Shown: piece after piece, positions 25,000 through 36,799 of the stretch
Layout of the letters: each line of letters begins with the position of its first letter
How positions within the stretch are numbered: the first letter of the stretch is position 1
DNA from: Aquatica leii
Taxonomy: Eukaryota; Arthropoda; Insecta; Coleoptera; Lampyridae
NCBI GenBank assembly: GCA_035610365.1
Contig: CM069432.1
Coordinates: forward strand, 70,746,520 to 70,810,519
Reading direction: 5' to 3'
Length of the DNA: 64,000 nt
The notes under the pieces: generated by a model
What the model saw: the letters and a program-made list of their open reading frames with translations, nothing else
The model's database searches: none
Told to the model about the DNA's origin: nothing
Translations under genes and position numbers: made by a program

Positions 25000-25980
25000 A
25001 TTATTAAAAATGAATGTGGATTAGACAGAATTTTTTACTTTTCATTTTCTACTAAACCTGCAGTAAGAACAATGATACAGAATATTACTTTATTTTTAAT
25101 TTTACATGTCAACGATCTAAAAAGATTTAATTTAATTTTATACTCAATAAACTATCAAAATACAAATACATAAATACATGCAATTCTTAATTTTGAAAAA
25201 GCTTAAAATTGTATATACCTACATTTTTTATTGAATGGCTAAATTTAAATTGTCATAAACTGATAATACATACACCAATAATTTTTCAAAATTTTAAACA
25301 ATAAAAAAATACATATCAAAAAAAGGATCGGCAATTTTTTTCCTACAAATAGTAAATAATAAACACTATTGCGTATGCAATGCGTCCGTTGTATTTTATA
25401 ATAGATATACTTTTAAATTTTGAGAATTTGGTGGTTTGGAAAAGAAACAACGCCTCGGTATGTTTGAGGAATTTGCATGAGTATTACAAGCGCCGTGTCG
25501 GTTTAAAAACTTTTGTATGTGCCTTTATTGTAAACTAAGTAAAATATGCTTTTTGGTACAAATTTAGAATTAAGAATTTGAGATTTTCCCACAAGTTGTT
25601 ATTTTACGAGTTATTTTATATACTTCTCTTAGATAATAAAAATGTGAAGGGTTTATATGCGATGAACTCAAAAAAACATTAAATTAATTCAAAAAAGCGA
25701 ATGTTTCAACGCTTTAGGAACCTACGAGAATTAATATTTTATTGACATTTATCTATCTATATGGTTTCTATTCATATGTGACAGAAAAATATGTTTTATT
25801 TACAATTTATATTATCGTTTTGTTTAAATACAAATTTACTGTAAACTTTCTTCTTCGGGAAAACTAAATTTGTTTTATGGTACACAGTAATTATAAAATG
25901 CTTTCTTGTCATAATTTATTCCAATTAAATTACATTTTGTTCAAATTTCAAATAGTTTTATTTGGTTTAAGTAAATATTT
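25000..25980. other. AT-rich filler of the hAT-like element
   Basis: No gene or motif recognised between the MULE and the second heat-shock promoter copy. Confidence 0.4.
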
Positions 25981-26133
25981 CATTTAAGATTGTAAAGTTT
26001 CTTATTATTAAAACTAATTTATTTTTGCTTATACTAAAAATATGTACACGTTTAAACTAACCGAGCTAATTAAATCTAAGAATATTTAATAAAAACACTT
26101 ACACTATAATTTATGTATAGCACAATCACTTAC

Positions 26134-26307
26134 ACGAAGATAAAATCCGCGGATAACTTCTATTTATTTAACCACTAACGTTTATTTAGATTAAAGTCAC
26201 GTAAAAGGTTATACACTGTAGATTTATCGCACACGCGTTAATCACTTCTTTATTTAGACTTGAATAATCTTCTTAACACTGCCGTCTTCAAATTACGGCA
26301 AATAACT
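26134..26307 (-). ncRNA. Putative heat-shock-driven first exon, copy 2
   Basis: The start is the A of TCAGTT at 26307 and the 5' splice site GTAAGTGATTG begins at 26133, giving 174 nt. It shares with copy 1 the start region (GTCAGTTATT, then CCGTAA), the AAGAAGATTATT block, the ACGCGTG block, the ATCCGCGGA block and the donor site. Between these the two copies differ substantially. No open frame was recognised. That functional sites are kept while spacer sequence drifts is suggestive of an old pair, but not proof of use. Confidence 0.35.
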
Positions 26308-26455
26308 GACCTATGATTTGTTTGAACCGCATTTATACACATTTTGGAAATCCGTCGCAAATATTCCATATCTTTCGGTAAACGTTCTGGAAAATGGATA
26401 ACAACTTCGTAAAATCTCTGGAACTTGAGAATCATTTCTCGAACGTTTTAAGATG
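26308..26455 (-). promoter_or_regulatory. Heat-shock-type promoter, copy 2
   Basis: On the minus strand the region carries inverted nGAAn arrays such as GTTCGAGAAATGATTC (about 26429-26446), GTTCCAGAG (about 26415-26424), TTTTCCAGAACGTTT (about 26380-26396) and ATTTCCAAAA (about 26343-26352). They are followed by TATAAA at 26332-26337 and GGTCAGTT with its A at 26307, again 30 bp from the TATA start. The layout repeats copy 1 at 19.5 kb in the same orientation. This copy sits inside the hAT-like element, about 370 bp from its right end. Confidence 0.55.
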
Positions 26456-27118
26456 ATTATAGTAGTTATTTATTAGCTTTAATATTATTTTTCAAACAAA
26501 CATCATATTACTAAAGTCAAAACAACCCTTTTTCAAAACTTTTTATTTTCACGTATACATACAATACTTTTTTTGGGAAAACAAATGTATTTTGTATGTG
26601 GGATAAATAAAAAAGATAAATAATCGTTCGTGATAAGAAAAAAACTGCAAGAGTCTTTCAAGATAGTCTTGTTTTTGTCGATATCTTGCAAAACTAGTAT
26701 TACATCCAGTTTTGATCTTGCAACCTTAAATCTTGGTCTTGCTAATGACGTTGTTATCTTGCTCTTGGTCTTGTAAATCTTGCGATACCAAGACAAGACT
26801 GCAAGACCAAGACCGATTTTGGCCACCACTAATAGACAGTTCAGAAGTTAAATAAAGTCATTTAGACTTTGCACAATTATAATGGATCTCTTTGGCTTCT
26901 AGGTTAATAATAAACTCTCGTATTTTTTTTTTTTTAATTTGGTTTTGTGACACGATTTTCTTTGGAAACATCGTTAAAAATTACATTTGTTACCTAATTA
27001 ATTTGATTTTTGCCTTTGCTGTATGTGTTTAATATGATGCAAATCTAACTTTCCACAGAAAAATGTAATCTATTTATTAGCAACCGTTTTAAGTTTGAAG
27101 GAACAAAAACTATCTTAC

Positions 27119-27208
27119 CTTTTCGGTTTCTGTCTTTGCTTTTTCGCCCCAGCAGTTTTTTAAATTTTGATTTTCTTTCCCCACAAAAATGTTGTTTTTA
27201 TTATCCAT
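27119..27208 (-). CDS. Possible 30-codon first coding exon
   Basis: From an ATG at 27208 a lysine/asparagine-rich frame (starting MDNKNNIFVGKENQ) runs 30 codons to AAG, followed directly by GTAAGA, a good 5' splice site in phase 0. Composition is more coding-like than its surroundings. Downstream exons on this strand were not recognised, since the next 300 bp lead into the right end of the hAT-like element. It may be a stray exon of a transposon or a host gene. Weak evidence. Confidence 0.25.
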
Positions 27209-27286
27209 AGTTTAAAAAAACCACAGAGATTACAAACTTGCGATCGGCACAACTAATAACAAGAAACTATTCACAAGAAGTATATA

Positions 27287-28514
27287 TGTTGTACGCAATT
27301 GACGAATTCGGACAATGACCGAAATTTTTACCCAGAACGCGTTGTGGACTTTGTAACATGTTCAGATCGCAATGTGGGTATATTTATTAGCATAGTTTCG
27401 GCCACTGAGCGAAACGTTCTATTCACAACGCGTTTTGGGTAAATTAACAAAATTCACTACCCGATTTAACGAAACTCGCATTATATTTTGTATTGCAAGA
27501 ACAAATAAAAATAAAATCGTCTTATTTGAACTTGTTTATTTGGTAAAAGATATTCTATAATGCGGTAATTAAATATGTATTGCGTATTTATATCGATCTC
27601 ACTGAAAAAATATGATTACGATGATATTATAATTATGAATCATTTATTTTTACAGGTTAATGAGCCATGGCATTTCGAATTGCATTTAACACTTTGCTGT
27701 TTACAGGAACACTTATTGTCAGTACAAAATCTCTTGCACTTGCACCTCAGAAAACCTTGTCCTGAGCCCTTTGTTGACATATTTGCTGCAGTCCGCAGAG
27801 AAATGCTCTTATTACTCTGAAATGATTGAGAAATAAACTGGGAATCAGCTTGTAAGAGCTCATTTCTTGAAAATAATTGCTGTAGTGGCCCATTTTCAGT
27901 GTTCAGCGTATATAACCCGTCATTATTAACATCGGTAACAACGGCCAATACATTTCTTGGAGTAAGGCGGCCTCTGTCAACATCTGGAATTAACACCAAA
28001 ATTTTAGTGCCTTCTGGCAATGAAGAAAAACGTTGATTCGACTCTTGTAACATCTTAGCGGCTTGAATTTTCATTTTTTTATGTGATTCTTCTCGCTCAT
28101 TTAGAATTTTTTTATTTCTTTCGAGCATTTCAGGTTTTAAATACATAAACTTTTTTTTAAACTAGCCTCGAATTGTTCTTTCATATTTACACTAACTTTC
28201 ACCCTCAAAAACAGATAGCATAAAACAAGTTAGAATCGGTTAGAATGCTTTGCGTTATGGCTTTTTTGCATTAGGTACTCTTAACCACAGTCCACAATGC
28301 GATGAACTTCGTATACGCACGACCTTCGTCGTTAAATCAAGTAGTGGATTTTGTTAACTTGCATAAAACGCGTTGTGAGTGGTACGCTTCGCTCAGTGTC
28401 CGAAACATTGTGAATAAATTTACCCACAATGCGATCTGAGCATATTATAAAGTCCACAACGCGTTCTGGGTATAAATTTCGGTCATTGTCCGAATTCGTC
28501 AATTGCGTACAACA
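27287..28514. mobile_element. Ginger-like element, internally truncated
   Basis: Inverted repeats of about 200 bp (27287-27490 and about 28310-28514) begin TGTTGTACGCAATTGACG and end with the complement ..CAACA. TATA is found on both sides (27283-27286 and 28515-28518), fitting a 4-bp duplication with TGT..ACA ends as known for Ginger elements. Within the repeats the words ACGCGTTGTGGAC and TTTCGG..CACTGAGCG recur. The only gene inside codes the C-terminal part of an integrase-type protein, so the copy is non-autonomous. Confidence 0.65.
27640..28146 (-). pseudogene. C-terminal part of KRBA2-like (Ginger-type) integrase protein
   Basis: The 168-residue frame has a basic, coiled N-terminal stretch (residues 1-40), then LVLIPDVDRGRLTPRNVLAV (about 51-70), a small beta-rich segment, and a cysteine cluster at the end: CKCKRFCTDNKCSCKQ and then CNSKCH..CKNK (about 134-168). 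This order is what I know from the region after the integrase domain in Ginger-derived proteins such as KRAB-A domain-containing protein 2. The catalytic integrase core is absent, and a short frame upstream (28185 to 28147) ends in a stop, suggesting a truncated N-terminus. The metal-binding tail looks intact. It lies centrally between the element's inverted repeats. Expression is unknown. Confidence 0.6.
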
Positions 28515-28518
28515 TATA

Positions 28519-30871
28519 CACTGAAAAAAATCTTTGTCATAATATTAATGAATGGCTTTCATCAGTTTCATTTACATTGGTTTAATGAGATTTTCATTAT
28601 TGCTATGTAAAAAAAAATATCAAATATACTTGTTTAAAGACAGTTATCATAAATATAATGTATCAGGTTTTATTGAGTGATGAATCTGACCAACATTAAA
28701 TTTGTTTTAAAAATTCTTTAATATTATAACTGCATTTCATTGTCTCAATGAAAATTATGTTAGATTTTAAGAAAATATTAATTGACAAAACTTTTACTAA
28801 ACATAGATAAAATAAATGGATGAATTTATCGGTGTTGATGATTGTATGAACAACATTTCTTTCAAAGTAAGCACTTTATAATCTTAATAGCAAAGATATC
28901 ATTCTTAACGAAGAAATTCGTTTTATCAACGTATGAAACTGTGGAGGGCTTGCACAGCTAAATTTTGTAGTTATGTATAAGTATAAAGGTTATATTGGTC
29001 TAAATGTCTGCTAGTGGACGCTAAGTAGACACATTTGCATATCTGCACGTTTTTAGTGTTTTTTATATCGATAAACCATAATACAATTTCAGTAGATTTA
29101 TACCGTGTGCCACAAGAGTGGAAAAATTACTTTACTAACTGAACAGGTAAGATTTATTTCTTATTAATTTACTGTTGTTTTATTCCCAATGTAAGTGTGT
29201 GTGTTTTTTTATAGCGGCTATAATACTGTGCATTAGGTCGCTCAAATTTGACAACTTGTCAACCGAAGAATTTGACACTTATTGGAAGGCATGTCGACAG
29301 TTTCGTATGGCGGAGATTAAAACCGTGGATAGTACAGCGTCAATTTTGGATAAATGGCCTTTTTATAAAACCGCTTCTGGATTTAGACTGGTAAAAAATT
29401 ATTCAGAATACTTATTAAACTTGCTTGATGTCATTTTTATAGTATTATTTTTATATTTAATTAATTAAACGTAAATTAAAAAGTCTCAATTCTAAACAAA
29501 TATTCTTAATTAAAAATTAGTGATAGGTATTTGCTACAGGTATTTTATTTCATTTTAATTTTTTCGTATTAGATCGATATGGATTTTGATGCCCTTTATA
29601 CTATTGGAGAGGGTTTGTTGAGTAAATGGGAAAATAAGAGAGTACATATACTGCAGTTTTTGACGTCCGAAAATAATGTTAAAGGTGTCTTGGACTATAC
29701 ACAAAAACATGAAGTAGATGAAAGTAAGTTAGTTGTTTATTCTATTGACTGATTTCGCATTTCTAATACGTATTTAAATTAATACTTCTTTTTGTAATAT
29801 GATTTTGTAATTTATTTTTAATTTTAGATAATCGAAACGCTATCATATTTTGGGCAATTCATGGCTATTTAGCTCCTACAAACAGATCATCCCGGAAAGA
29901 TCAAAATGGAAAAAGTTTTATTAAATTCTCAAGAAACTTGTCTTTTTAGCTAAATGTTGTAAAGCTTTAGAAGAACATTTATTTTCCAAAGCTTCATTAA
30001 TATTCTGGACATTTATTGAAAAGGTTTTATAATTTGGATTCAATTAATTCTTACTCTAAATTATATATTTTATGTAACGCGTCTGACTAATACATATTCG
30101 TATCGTCATATATTTGTGTTGAAATTTTATAAAATTAGTTTTGAAAAAATAAAAATTGAAAGTTTTCTAAACCATCTAATAGGTATTAGGAAATTTGAAA
30201 CGAGCACGTGGGCTTATATCTTAAAATTTCAACAGAAAGCCGATTTTATTAGTACTTTACTAATAAGTTTTTATTTAGAATACTTGGTCATTATCGTAAC
30301 TTGTAGGTAATCAGTTGTTCCTCTGTACTTTAACAATTAATAGTATCTGTTTTTTATCCTTGTAGGTAGGAAGGATTAAAAACAAAAACTATTAATTACC
30401 TTGTCAATGTTTCTTTTAATAAATATGTTAAAATTAGTTGAAAATTTGATTCATTGACCTAATAGTTTTGCTTCATTAATTTAATGATCCATTTTCATCA
30501 ATATAAAGAATACATGTAATTCTTTAAAAATCTGGTATTAACATTAATGAAACCAAAACATTGTCGTTAGTATAAATGCTTTAATATGAAGAAAAGTATA
30601 CGTTAAAGTAATGTAAAAGATTCTTCAATTAATAAAAGACCTACATTGAAACTATGAACAATTTCATTGCCACAACGAAAATCGTCGTTATAACCAGTTA
30701 TGAACCTGTTCATATAAACAATGATTCTAGTGATCGATTAAAGTATTTTTCTTATTTCAATGTTGTTAAATTCATTGGAACAATGATGTAATACTTTGGA
30801 CCAATTTTGATGAATTTTTCATTGAAACAATGTTTATTTTCTTTCTATTTATGCTACTATTTGGTTCAGTG
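28519..30871. mobile_element. Candidate DNA element with CACTG ends
   Basis: The left end CACTGAAAAAAATC (28519) and right end ..TTTGGTTCAGTG (30871) are short, weak inverted repeats flanked by TA on both sides. Subterminal sequence on both sides is rich in TTTCATTG/CAATGAAA-type words (28550-28690 and 30650-30845). CACTG ends with subterminal repeats recall the EnSpm/CACTA group, but the gene inside is not a recognised CACTA transposase. The left end directly abuts the Ginger-like element. Confidence 0.4.
29215..29949 (+). pseudogene. Spliced gene fragment inside the CACTG-ended element
   Basis: Three exons join with compatible phases. Exon 29215-29390 follows an AG acceptor and gives FDNLSTEEFDTYWKACRQFRMAEI..KTASGFRL before GTAAAA. 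Exon 29573-29723 reads IDMDFDALYTIGEGLLSKW before GTAAGT. Exon 29828-29949 reads NRNAIIFWAIHGYLAPTN and stops at a TAG. A 5' untranslated exon ending ..GAACAG before GTAAGA at about 29145 may precede them. I have seen similar GFRLIDxDF..KW and WALHxxLxPT blocks in uncharacterised insect transposon proteins but cannot name the family. After the stop another frame (KLVFLAKCCKALEEHLFSKA, about 29930-29990) looks like a continuation, so this copy probably carries a frameshift. Confidence 0.5.
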
Positions 30872-30879
30872 TAGGTTAT

Positions 30880-33400
30880 GTCGTATACCAATAAACTGCA
30901 TACCTTCTAGATGCCCGAGGTCGTCATCTTCAAAGCAGACTTATTGCAGGGCAATTCACTTTTAATGTAAAATTAAAAAAAACTACCTATAACAGTCGTA
31001 ACTTCAAAATTTTAGAAATCAAAGATTTTGAACTAGAAATACTTATCAGGTTTTGATTGAATCTGAGTTTGCATATGGATAAAGCAGGTTAAAATTAACG
31101 AGAATCAATGTATAACTTGTCAAAAATGGATTTATCGGCTTTCCGCGTAAGCTCCTTATTTGACGGTTCAAATTTTATTGATAAATAAATTCTAAATTAT
31201 GTGTTTATACATAAAATAACTTATATCTGAATAATGTTAGTGTTATGTTAAGTTATCGTCATATGTTTAGTAGAAGTCGTTACCGTTTCAATAATACAAG
31301 AATATTATCAAAAATATTGCAATAGTTATTAATATGCAACTACAAAGATGTACACGAAATATGGCTCTCGAGTCAAATAGAAAATACTTATAATATAGTT
31401 GTTTTACTTATACACGTAAGAAATCTATTAAATTGTAACAGAGTTAACGTCTTAAGTTAAATTATTTATTATATTACCTAGCGTAACTAACTCTTGTGTC
31501 GTTATTTACTCAGTTTGGATACGCGTGTCCATTATAAATTTATTAGAAATTTCAATTTGTATACTAAACTATCCTAACAGGATTATTGCTTAAATGTTAA
31601 CACGTATTTATTCCGCATGTTTATTACTGTGGAAATAAGTTATATTTAACTAACTAAAGCTAATATAAATAGCCATAGAACATAAAAGTGATCGGTTTGT
31701 GAAAGTGTTTAGTATAATAATTAAAAAACCATCAATTTTAATAGTTTAATTAGGTTTTAATTGACTTTACTGTTGTAATTATCTTAAACTTTATTTCTTA
31801 TACCAAGTGTTAAAAATGTAACATAACTATCACATAAAATCTTTATCTCTTTATATTTATTAATAGTCATTTGCATTTATTCTTTGTAATTGCCACTTAT
31901 ACAAAATTGATAGAAATATTTAATTATGATGTCAATTAAGGTAATTTCCCTGTAGATGCAATAAAACAAAGTCTAGCAAAAATACGGTAAAAAGTTATAA
32001 AAATTTGACAGGTGTCTGTGACATTTGATACTTCATTAAGTGGAGATTTACAGACCCCCCCAATAAACGATATCTGTTCGATATTACACGCTAGAGTGGT
32101 GTGCCCTATAAAAGCGGCACATAAACTTTTATAGCGCAATACTAGAGATTGTTAGATATACACAGATGCACAGTTACGTTCCCACTAACTGCAATAACGT
32201 TTTAATAATTTTTAAATCCACTGCATCGTACTAACCCAGATACTTAAGTCTTTATGGGCTATTCCTTTTTTGTAGTCTTTTCATCTTCTACCTTTCGTCT
32301 GTGTTTTCGTAAACAACAATATTCTTCCTGTTGCTCCTTTTTTATGACGGTATATTATGCAAATTAACCTGAATTAAGTTTATTTTCTGTTTGACCTTCT
32401 TTATTCGTACACATTGAAAATTGGTTTTTAACAGTGCAATTAATTATTATCCAAAATTTATTATAAACAGTACTCAATTTTACCACTTTTAATGTAATAA
32501 AATACACTAATATACAAATTTAATACTTTTTAGTAATGAGATATACGCACTAGTGTAATTTTTTAGTTTACATTATAATCGAACAACGTACAAACATTTA
32601 GTTTATGCATTTTATATATACAAATGCAAATTAAGTAAATTAATTAAAATTATATACCTTGTACGCATACATAAAAATATCTTTCAAAAAATCAATTACG
32701 GTTGCCAATGTAATGGTAGATTCAATTTGAGCGACAATATATAATTAAAAAAATATGAAAGATAAATATATAATTATTAGAAAACGTAATTGCATGTTCT
32801 TATTGTAAGTAATCTATACTACGTTCAACAAAATGAAATACTTACTCTCGAAAAATTCATATGTGATTTAAACGTTTTTGCATTAGTCTTAGCTTGAACC
32901 ACAAACAACTTAAGTTATTTAACATTTTCGGATTGACTTATATTAGACAGTTGTAACTCACGAATACTGTATATGCAATATTTTTATATCAAATAGCGAT
33001 TATTCAATAATATCAATTAGTGGATGTCGTACATGTTAGCTTCAAAAATTTGACATTTATTGGTATTTGTAAAGAATAGTATTCATTATTGGTCAGAATA
33101 TGTCTAGAAGTTTACAAAACATTTTAATGCATTGTTGTTATCTAAATAATATCCATCTGCTCCTTTGTTAACTAAAAGTGTGTTGAAACATGTATGTCCT
33201 TTTTTTTAGTATGTTAATATTCACTACTATTTTACTGAAGAATCTTTCTTACAGCCGGAGATATGTGACAACTACAGAGTTTTGAGCAATTGGCACTAGC
33301 GGATTTATTTTTATTTAAAGACAAAGAACTGTAGAACAGTAATAATTCATAATATGTACAAAACAAAAACAGTGATGTTTCAGAGGTTATTACAAAAAAG
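30880..33400. other. AT-rich stretch with one TATA-like site
   Basis: No gene recognised. A promoter-like word CCCTATAAAAGCGGC lies near 32105, but no initiator or exon could be tied to it. Confidence 0.4.
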
Positions 33401-33419
33401 TATTTTCTAAAAAGAACAC

Positions 33420-34370
33420 AAGAATTAATGCAGGCTCTTTTGACGGCGTCTTTAAATAATCTCTACTGGCTAGTTTATCATCTCAAAAGCAGCTTTTGCA
33501 CGCCCAGTAGTAGGAAATAGAGACAGGAATAGAGTGCTCAAACACCCTCCCCCGCTTCCTCACTAAAGAACTCGAACGATGAAATAATTCGACGCCCAAA
33601 TTTTGTCTAAGCTAGTTCCCAAGCCTCTGAAAGGTCGACACTATGCAAACCCGATAGCTAACGTCCTCGGTGTAATTGTCGAGTTACCATCGCAATCTCC
33701 TCCATCCCACAAATTTGTATCGGGTACATTGCTGTACGTTTTATGGGTCTAATGCGCAAAGCGACTCACATAGATCTCAATCTTATTGAACGGTGTACTG
33801 CTACCACAAGACGCTTCCACTGCTGGAAGAACAAATCCCCTCTACCAAGCTTTTCTGCAATAGAAATTAGTATTTATTCTCTCTCTCTCTATAACTATTT
33901 CTCGATTTATTGTCACACCAATCTTGTCCTGTCAAACTGTCAATCTATTTTGATGTAAAGATGTACCTGATTGATCTAAATCAAATACCCCGCCAAACAT
34001 TTCTTAACCTTTTCTTAGTTTACACGCATTTTATTCAAGTTTATACGCATTTTATTTCAAGTTTTTTATCATTAACTTTATTAAGTTTGGCGTTATCAAA
34101 TTATGTTAGACAAATCTCTTAATAACAAGCTCTGGTCTCTGATAAAGAAAGTGGTTGCTTTAGAGAAATCAGTGCTACGTAACCTCTATACCTATGAGGT
34201 AAATATCTCCCCAACTTGGGGTGCCCCGAGCTGGTCAGTGAAGAAGAGCACAAAAGATAAGTAACACTAGAAGAAAACGAATTTGGGGCGCCACTCAGTT
34301 TAAACAAAATGACCCAATCCGTGGCGAGTAATGCCAAACTGAGAAATCTTTTAGTTGGTACAGCAGCTAC
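33420..34370. other. GC-richer patch, origin unknown
   Basis: Base composition and the lack of long A/T runs set this block apart from its surroundings (for example CACCCTCCCCCGCTTCCTC near 33545 and CCCCAACTTGGGGTGCCCCG near 34210). Frames of about 70 codons exist on both strands but none shows a motif I know. It could be a retroelement fragment or a host exon region. Confidence 0.35.
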
Positions 34371-34379
34371 GTCACTACT

Positions 34380-35210
34380 TACTTTCCAAATAGATAATTA
34401 GTCACAAATTCCTATAATAGTGTAATAAAGAAACTGAAATAATAACTATATACAAAAGCAATAGCAAATACGGTTGTACATAATAACGTTATTTACACAC
34501 ATCCACATTCATTCATTCTCAAACTAATATTTACAATTTGAAAAAAAAACGTTTTTGCTTTGCTACAAGCACAACAAATTATAACTGATGATTACAAATT
34601 AAGTTTTGTGAAATTTTCTCCTTTTTTTAAATTTTTCTTATTAACAAAGTACGTAAGCTTAGTCACTTAGCTGTAAGTTCCTTCTGCCAGCGTGGTTCCC
34701 ATAAAACAAATAGAAAATTCAACAATCCTCCCAACAAATAAACTGAACTAAAAAGAAAAGAAATGGTGCGTCTAAAGAAGGGTCCGTTTCTCGGGGATAC
34801 TACTTACGGTATCAAATCCTTCAGTTTTTTATTATCCAGTTATGCAAAAATATTCTCCAACCCAATATGAAACAATCTTATTATATTTTATATAGTAAAT
34901 TGATGATTGCCAATAGTGATAAACGAAACAACGGACTACTAATTTCTTGCAAACCCTATCAGATAAATAAAATGACATAAAAGAAAATCAGATGATAAGT
35001 ATTCACACACTCCGTCTACAAACTTTGAAAATGAACCATTTTCCAACCTTAATTAAATGTTATTTCAATTAACCATTCCAGCAGCCTGCTAAGGACTCTG
35101 TTAAAAATAGAAAAAGGAACAAAAATTGTATTGCGTTTGCAACGACACGTTTTAGAATAATCGCTAATTCCCTTCGAAACTGCCTGCGTCCTATCGCAAG
35201 AAACAATTTA
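34380..35210. other. AT-rich stretch, nothing recognised
   Basis: No supported feature. Confidence 0.4.
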
Positions 35211-35217
35211 ATACGTT

Positions 35218-36742
35218 ATGTATTTGATTGAAAATTTGTATATATATAGGGTAGTCCAGTTACATCAGAATCATGATAGAGGTGTATTAAGCATGATAAA
35301 GAATGAACTGAGAAGCGAGGATCTTACTAGCTACACAAATTATTTACGGATAAACAACAAAGTTTTTACAAACCTTCTAAAAATAATTCAGACTAGTATA
35401 TCTAAACCAGATACAATTCTACGAGAATCTATATCTACAGAAAACAGGTATGAATTACCGTTGTGAAATTACTTGTTTCTTATATGTAATTACTAAAATA
35501 TATATTATTATTAATGAAGTTCTACTAGCAATTGTTGAACACCTGCAGGAGAAATGTTTAAAGGTTTGTATTAACAAGGTATCAAAACATTGTTACTAAT
35601 CAGTTTATTTATTACATTCTACAGTTTATTTATTACCTTCAATTAATTAATTTCAAATATCATCCTTACATTTCAGAATAGACTTTAAACTTTCTTGTTT
35701 GCATTCTTTTTGAACATATTTGTTCTTAATATTATTTAATTCGGACGCAACAAAATTGCCAAAAACCTGCTACACTCAGCTTCCTTATTTGTATTATTTG
35801 CTGATATTCTTTTTCTTGATGTAAAGACAGATGTTACTTCAAGATCGCCATCAGTAGTACTGTTTGAATATATATTTCAGTGGATTGTTTCACTCGGCTA
35901 AAAATTGACCTGATGTATATTTTTCAGCCATCACAAAACCAAGAGCAATGGAGAACAATTGCAACACAATTTAATGAACTATAGAATTTTCCAAACTGCA
36001 TCGGTACGATGGATGAAAAACATATTTTGCTTTGACCTTTAATAAAAGATAGATATTTTTACCACAATTATAAAGGCACTGACAGTATTGTCTTATTAGC
36101 TGTAGCAGATACTGACTACAAATTTTTAGTGATTGGCATTGGCCGAAATGGAAGAATAAGTGATAGTGGAATATTTCAGAGAAGCCAATTAGCCTATGCC
36201 ATTGTTAATAAAACTCCAGATTTTCCTTCTGATCAATGCCTGCCAGGCAGAAATACAAAGCTTCTATTTGTGATTATAACCGATTATGCCTTTCCATTAC
36301 GCGACATTATGAAACTATACAAACTCCATGACCTTTCACAACAACAAAGAATGAAAGCTCTACTAAGAAAAAAAATAAACAACAACGAGTGTACAATTAC
36401 CGAATTTGTCGTGCCAGAAGAGTTATAAAGATTGTATTTGGCATTTTAAGCAATAGATTTAGGATTCTATAAAATGCAATGAATGTCAGCGTTAAGAAAA
36501 ATGAACTAATTACAAAATGCTGCATTTTTCACAATTATTTAATTAATATGTCACCCAATTACATGCTAAATATGGAAGAGGATAAAATTAATTGTGAATT
36601 ACAAAACTTAATAAGACAAAGAGGTAATCGCACTGCAACGATACCACAACACATTCGTACAAAATTTGAAGAATACTTCAAAGGTCCAGGAGCAGACAAT
36701 GGCAAGATACCTCCGTTAGTAACTGTGTTATGTAATATATAG
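35218..36742 (+). pseudogene. Decayed PIF/Harbinger DDE transposase
   Basis: The N-terminal piece (35218-35466) has the leader seen before the nuclease domain. The catalytic part is readable from about 35930: QNQEQWRTIATQFNEL, a stop, NFPNCIGTMDEKH (first Asp; the usual Gly after it is Glu), then YHNYKGTDSIVLLAVADTDYKFLVIGIGRNGRISDSGIF (second Asp), and VIITDYAFPL with the usual glycine changed. The C-terminal NYLINMS..RTKFEEYF block ends near 36720. This is the order of the DDE_Tnp_4 domain of PIF/Harbinger elements. Stops and frame changes between 35470 and 35930 and at 36428 make it dead. The 35467-35928 insert may be an intron or unrelated sequence. Terminal repeats were not identified. 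Confidence 0.8.
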
Positions 36743-36799
36743 ATAGATTCTTAATTAATTAACTTAAATATAACTAAAACTAAGTATCACTCCGCTGAT

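Larger units (their letters stand above)
20928..26831. mobile_element. hAT-like element with 8-bp target duplication
   Basis: The ends are short inverted repeats TAGTGATGGCCAAA (20928) and its near-complement ending CCACCACTA (26831). They are flanked by ATTGACAG (20920-20927) and ATAGACAG (26832-26839), an 8-bp duplication with one mismatch, the hAT hallmark. Both subterminal regions (20945-21030 and 26660-26815) are packed with the motif GGTCTTG or AAGACC, as is a spot near 22280. No hAT transposase was found inside, so this copy is non-autonomous. It contains a MULE insertion and the second heat-shock promoter copy. Confidence 0.6.

Noticed and set aside
32100..32150. CCCTATAAAAGCGGC as a promoter
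   Set aside because: A good TATA word, but no initiator at the right distance and no exon on either strand.
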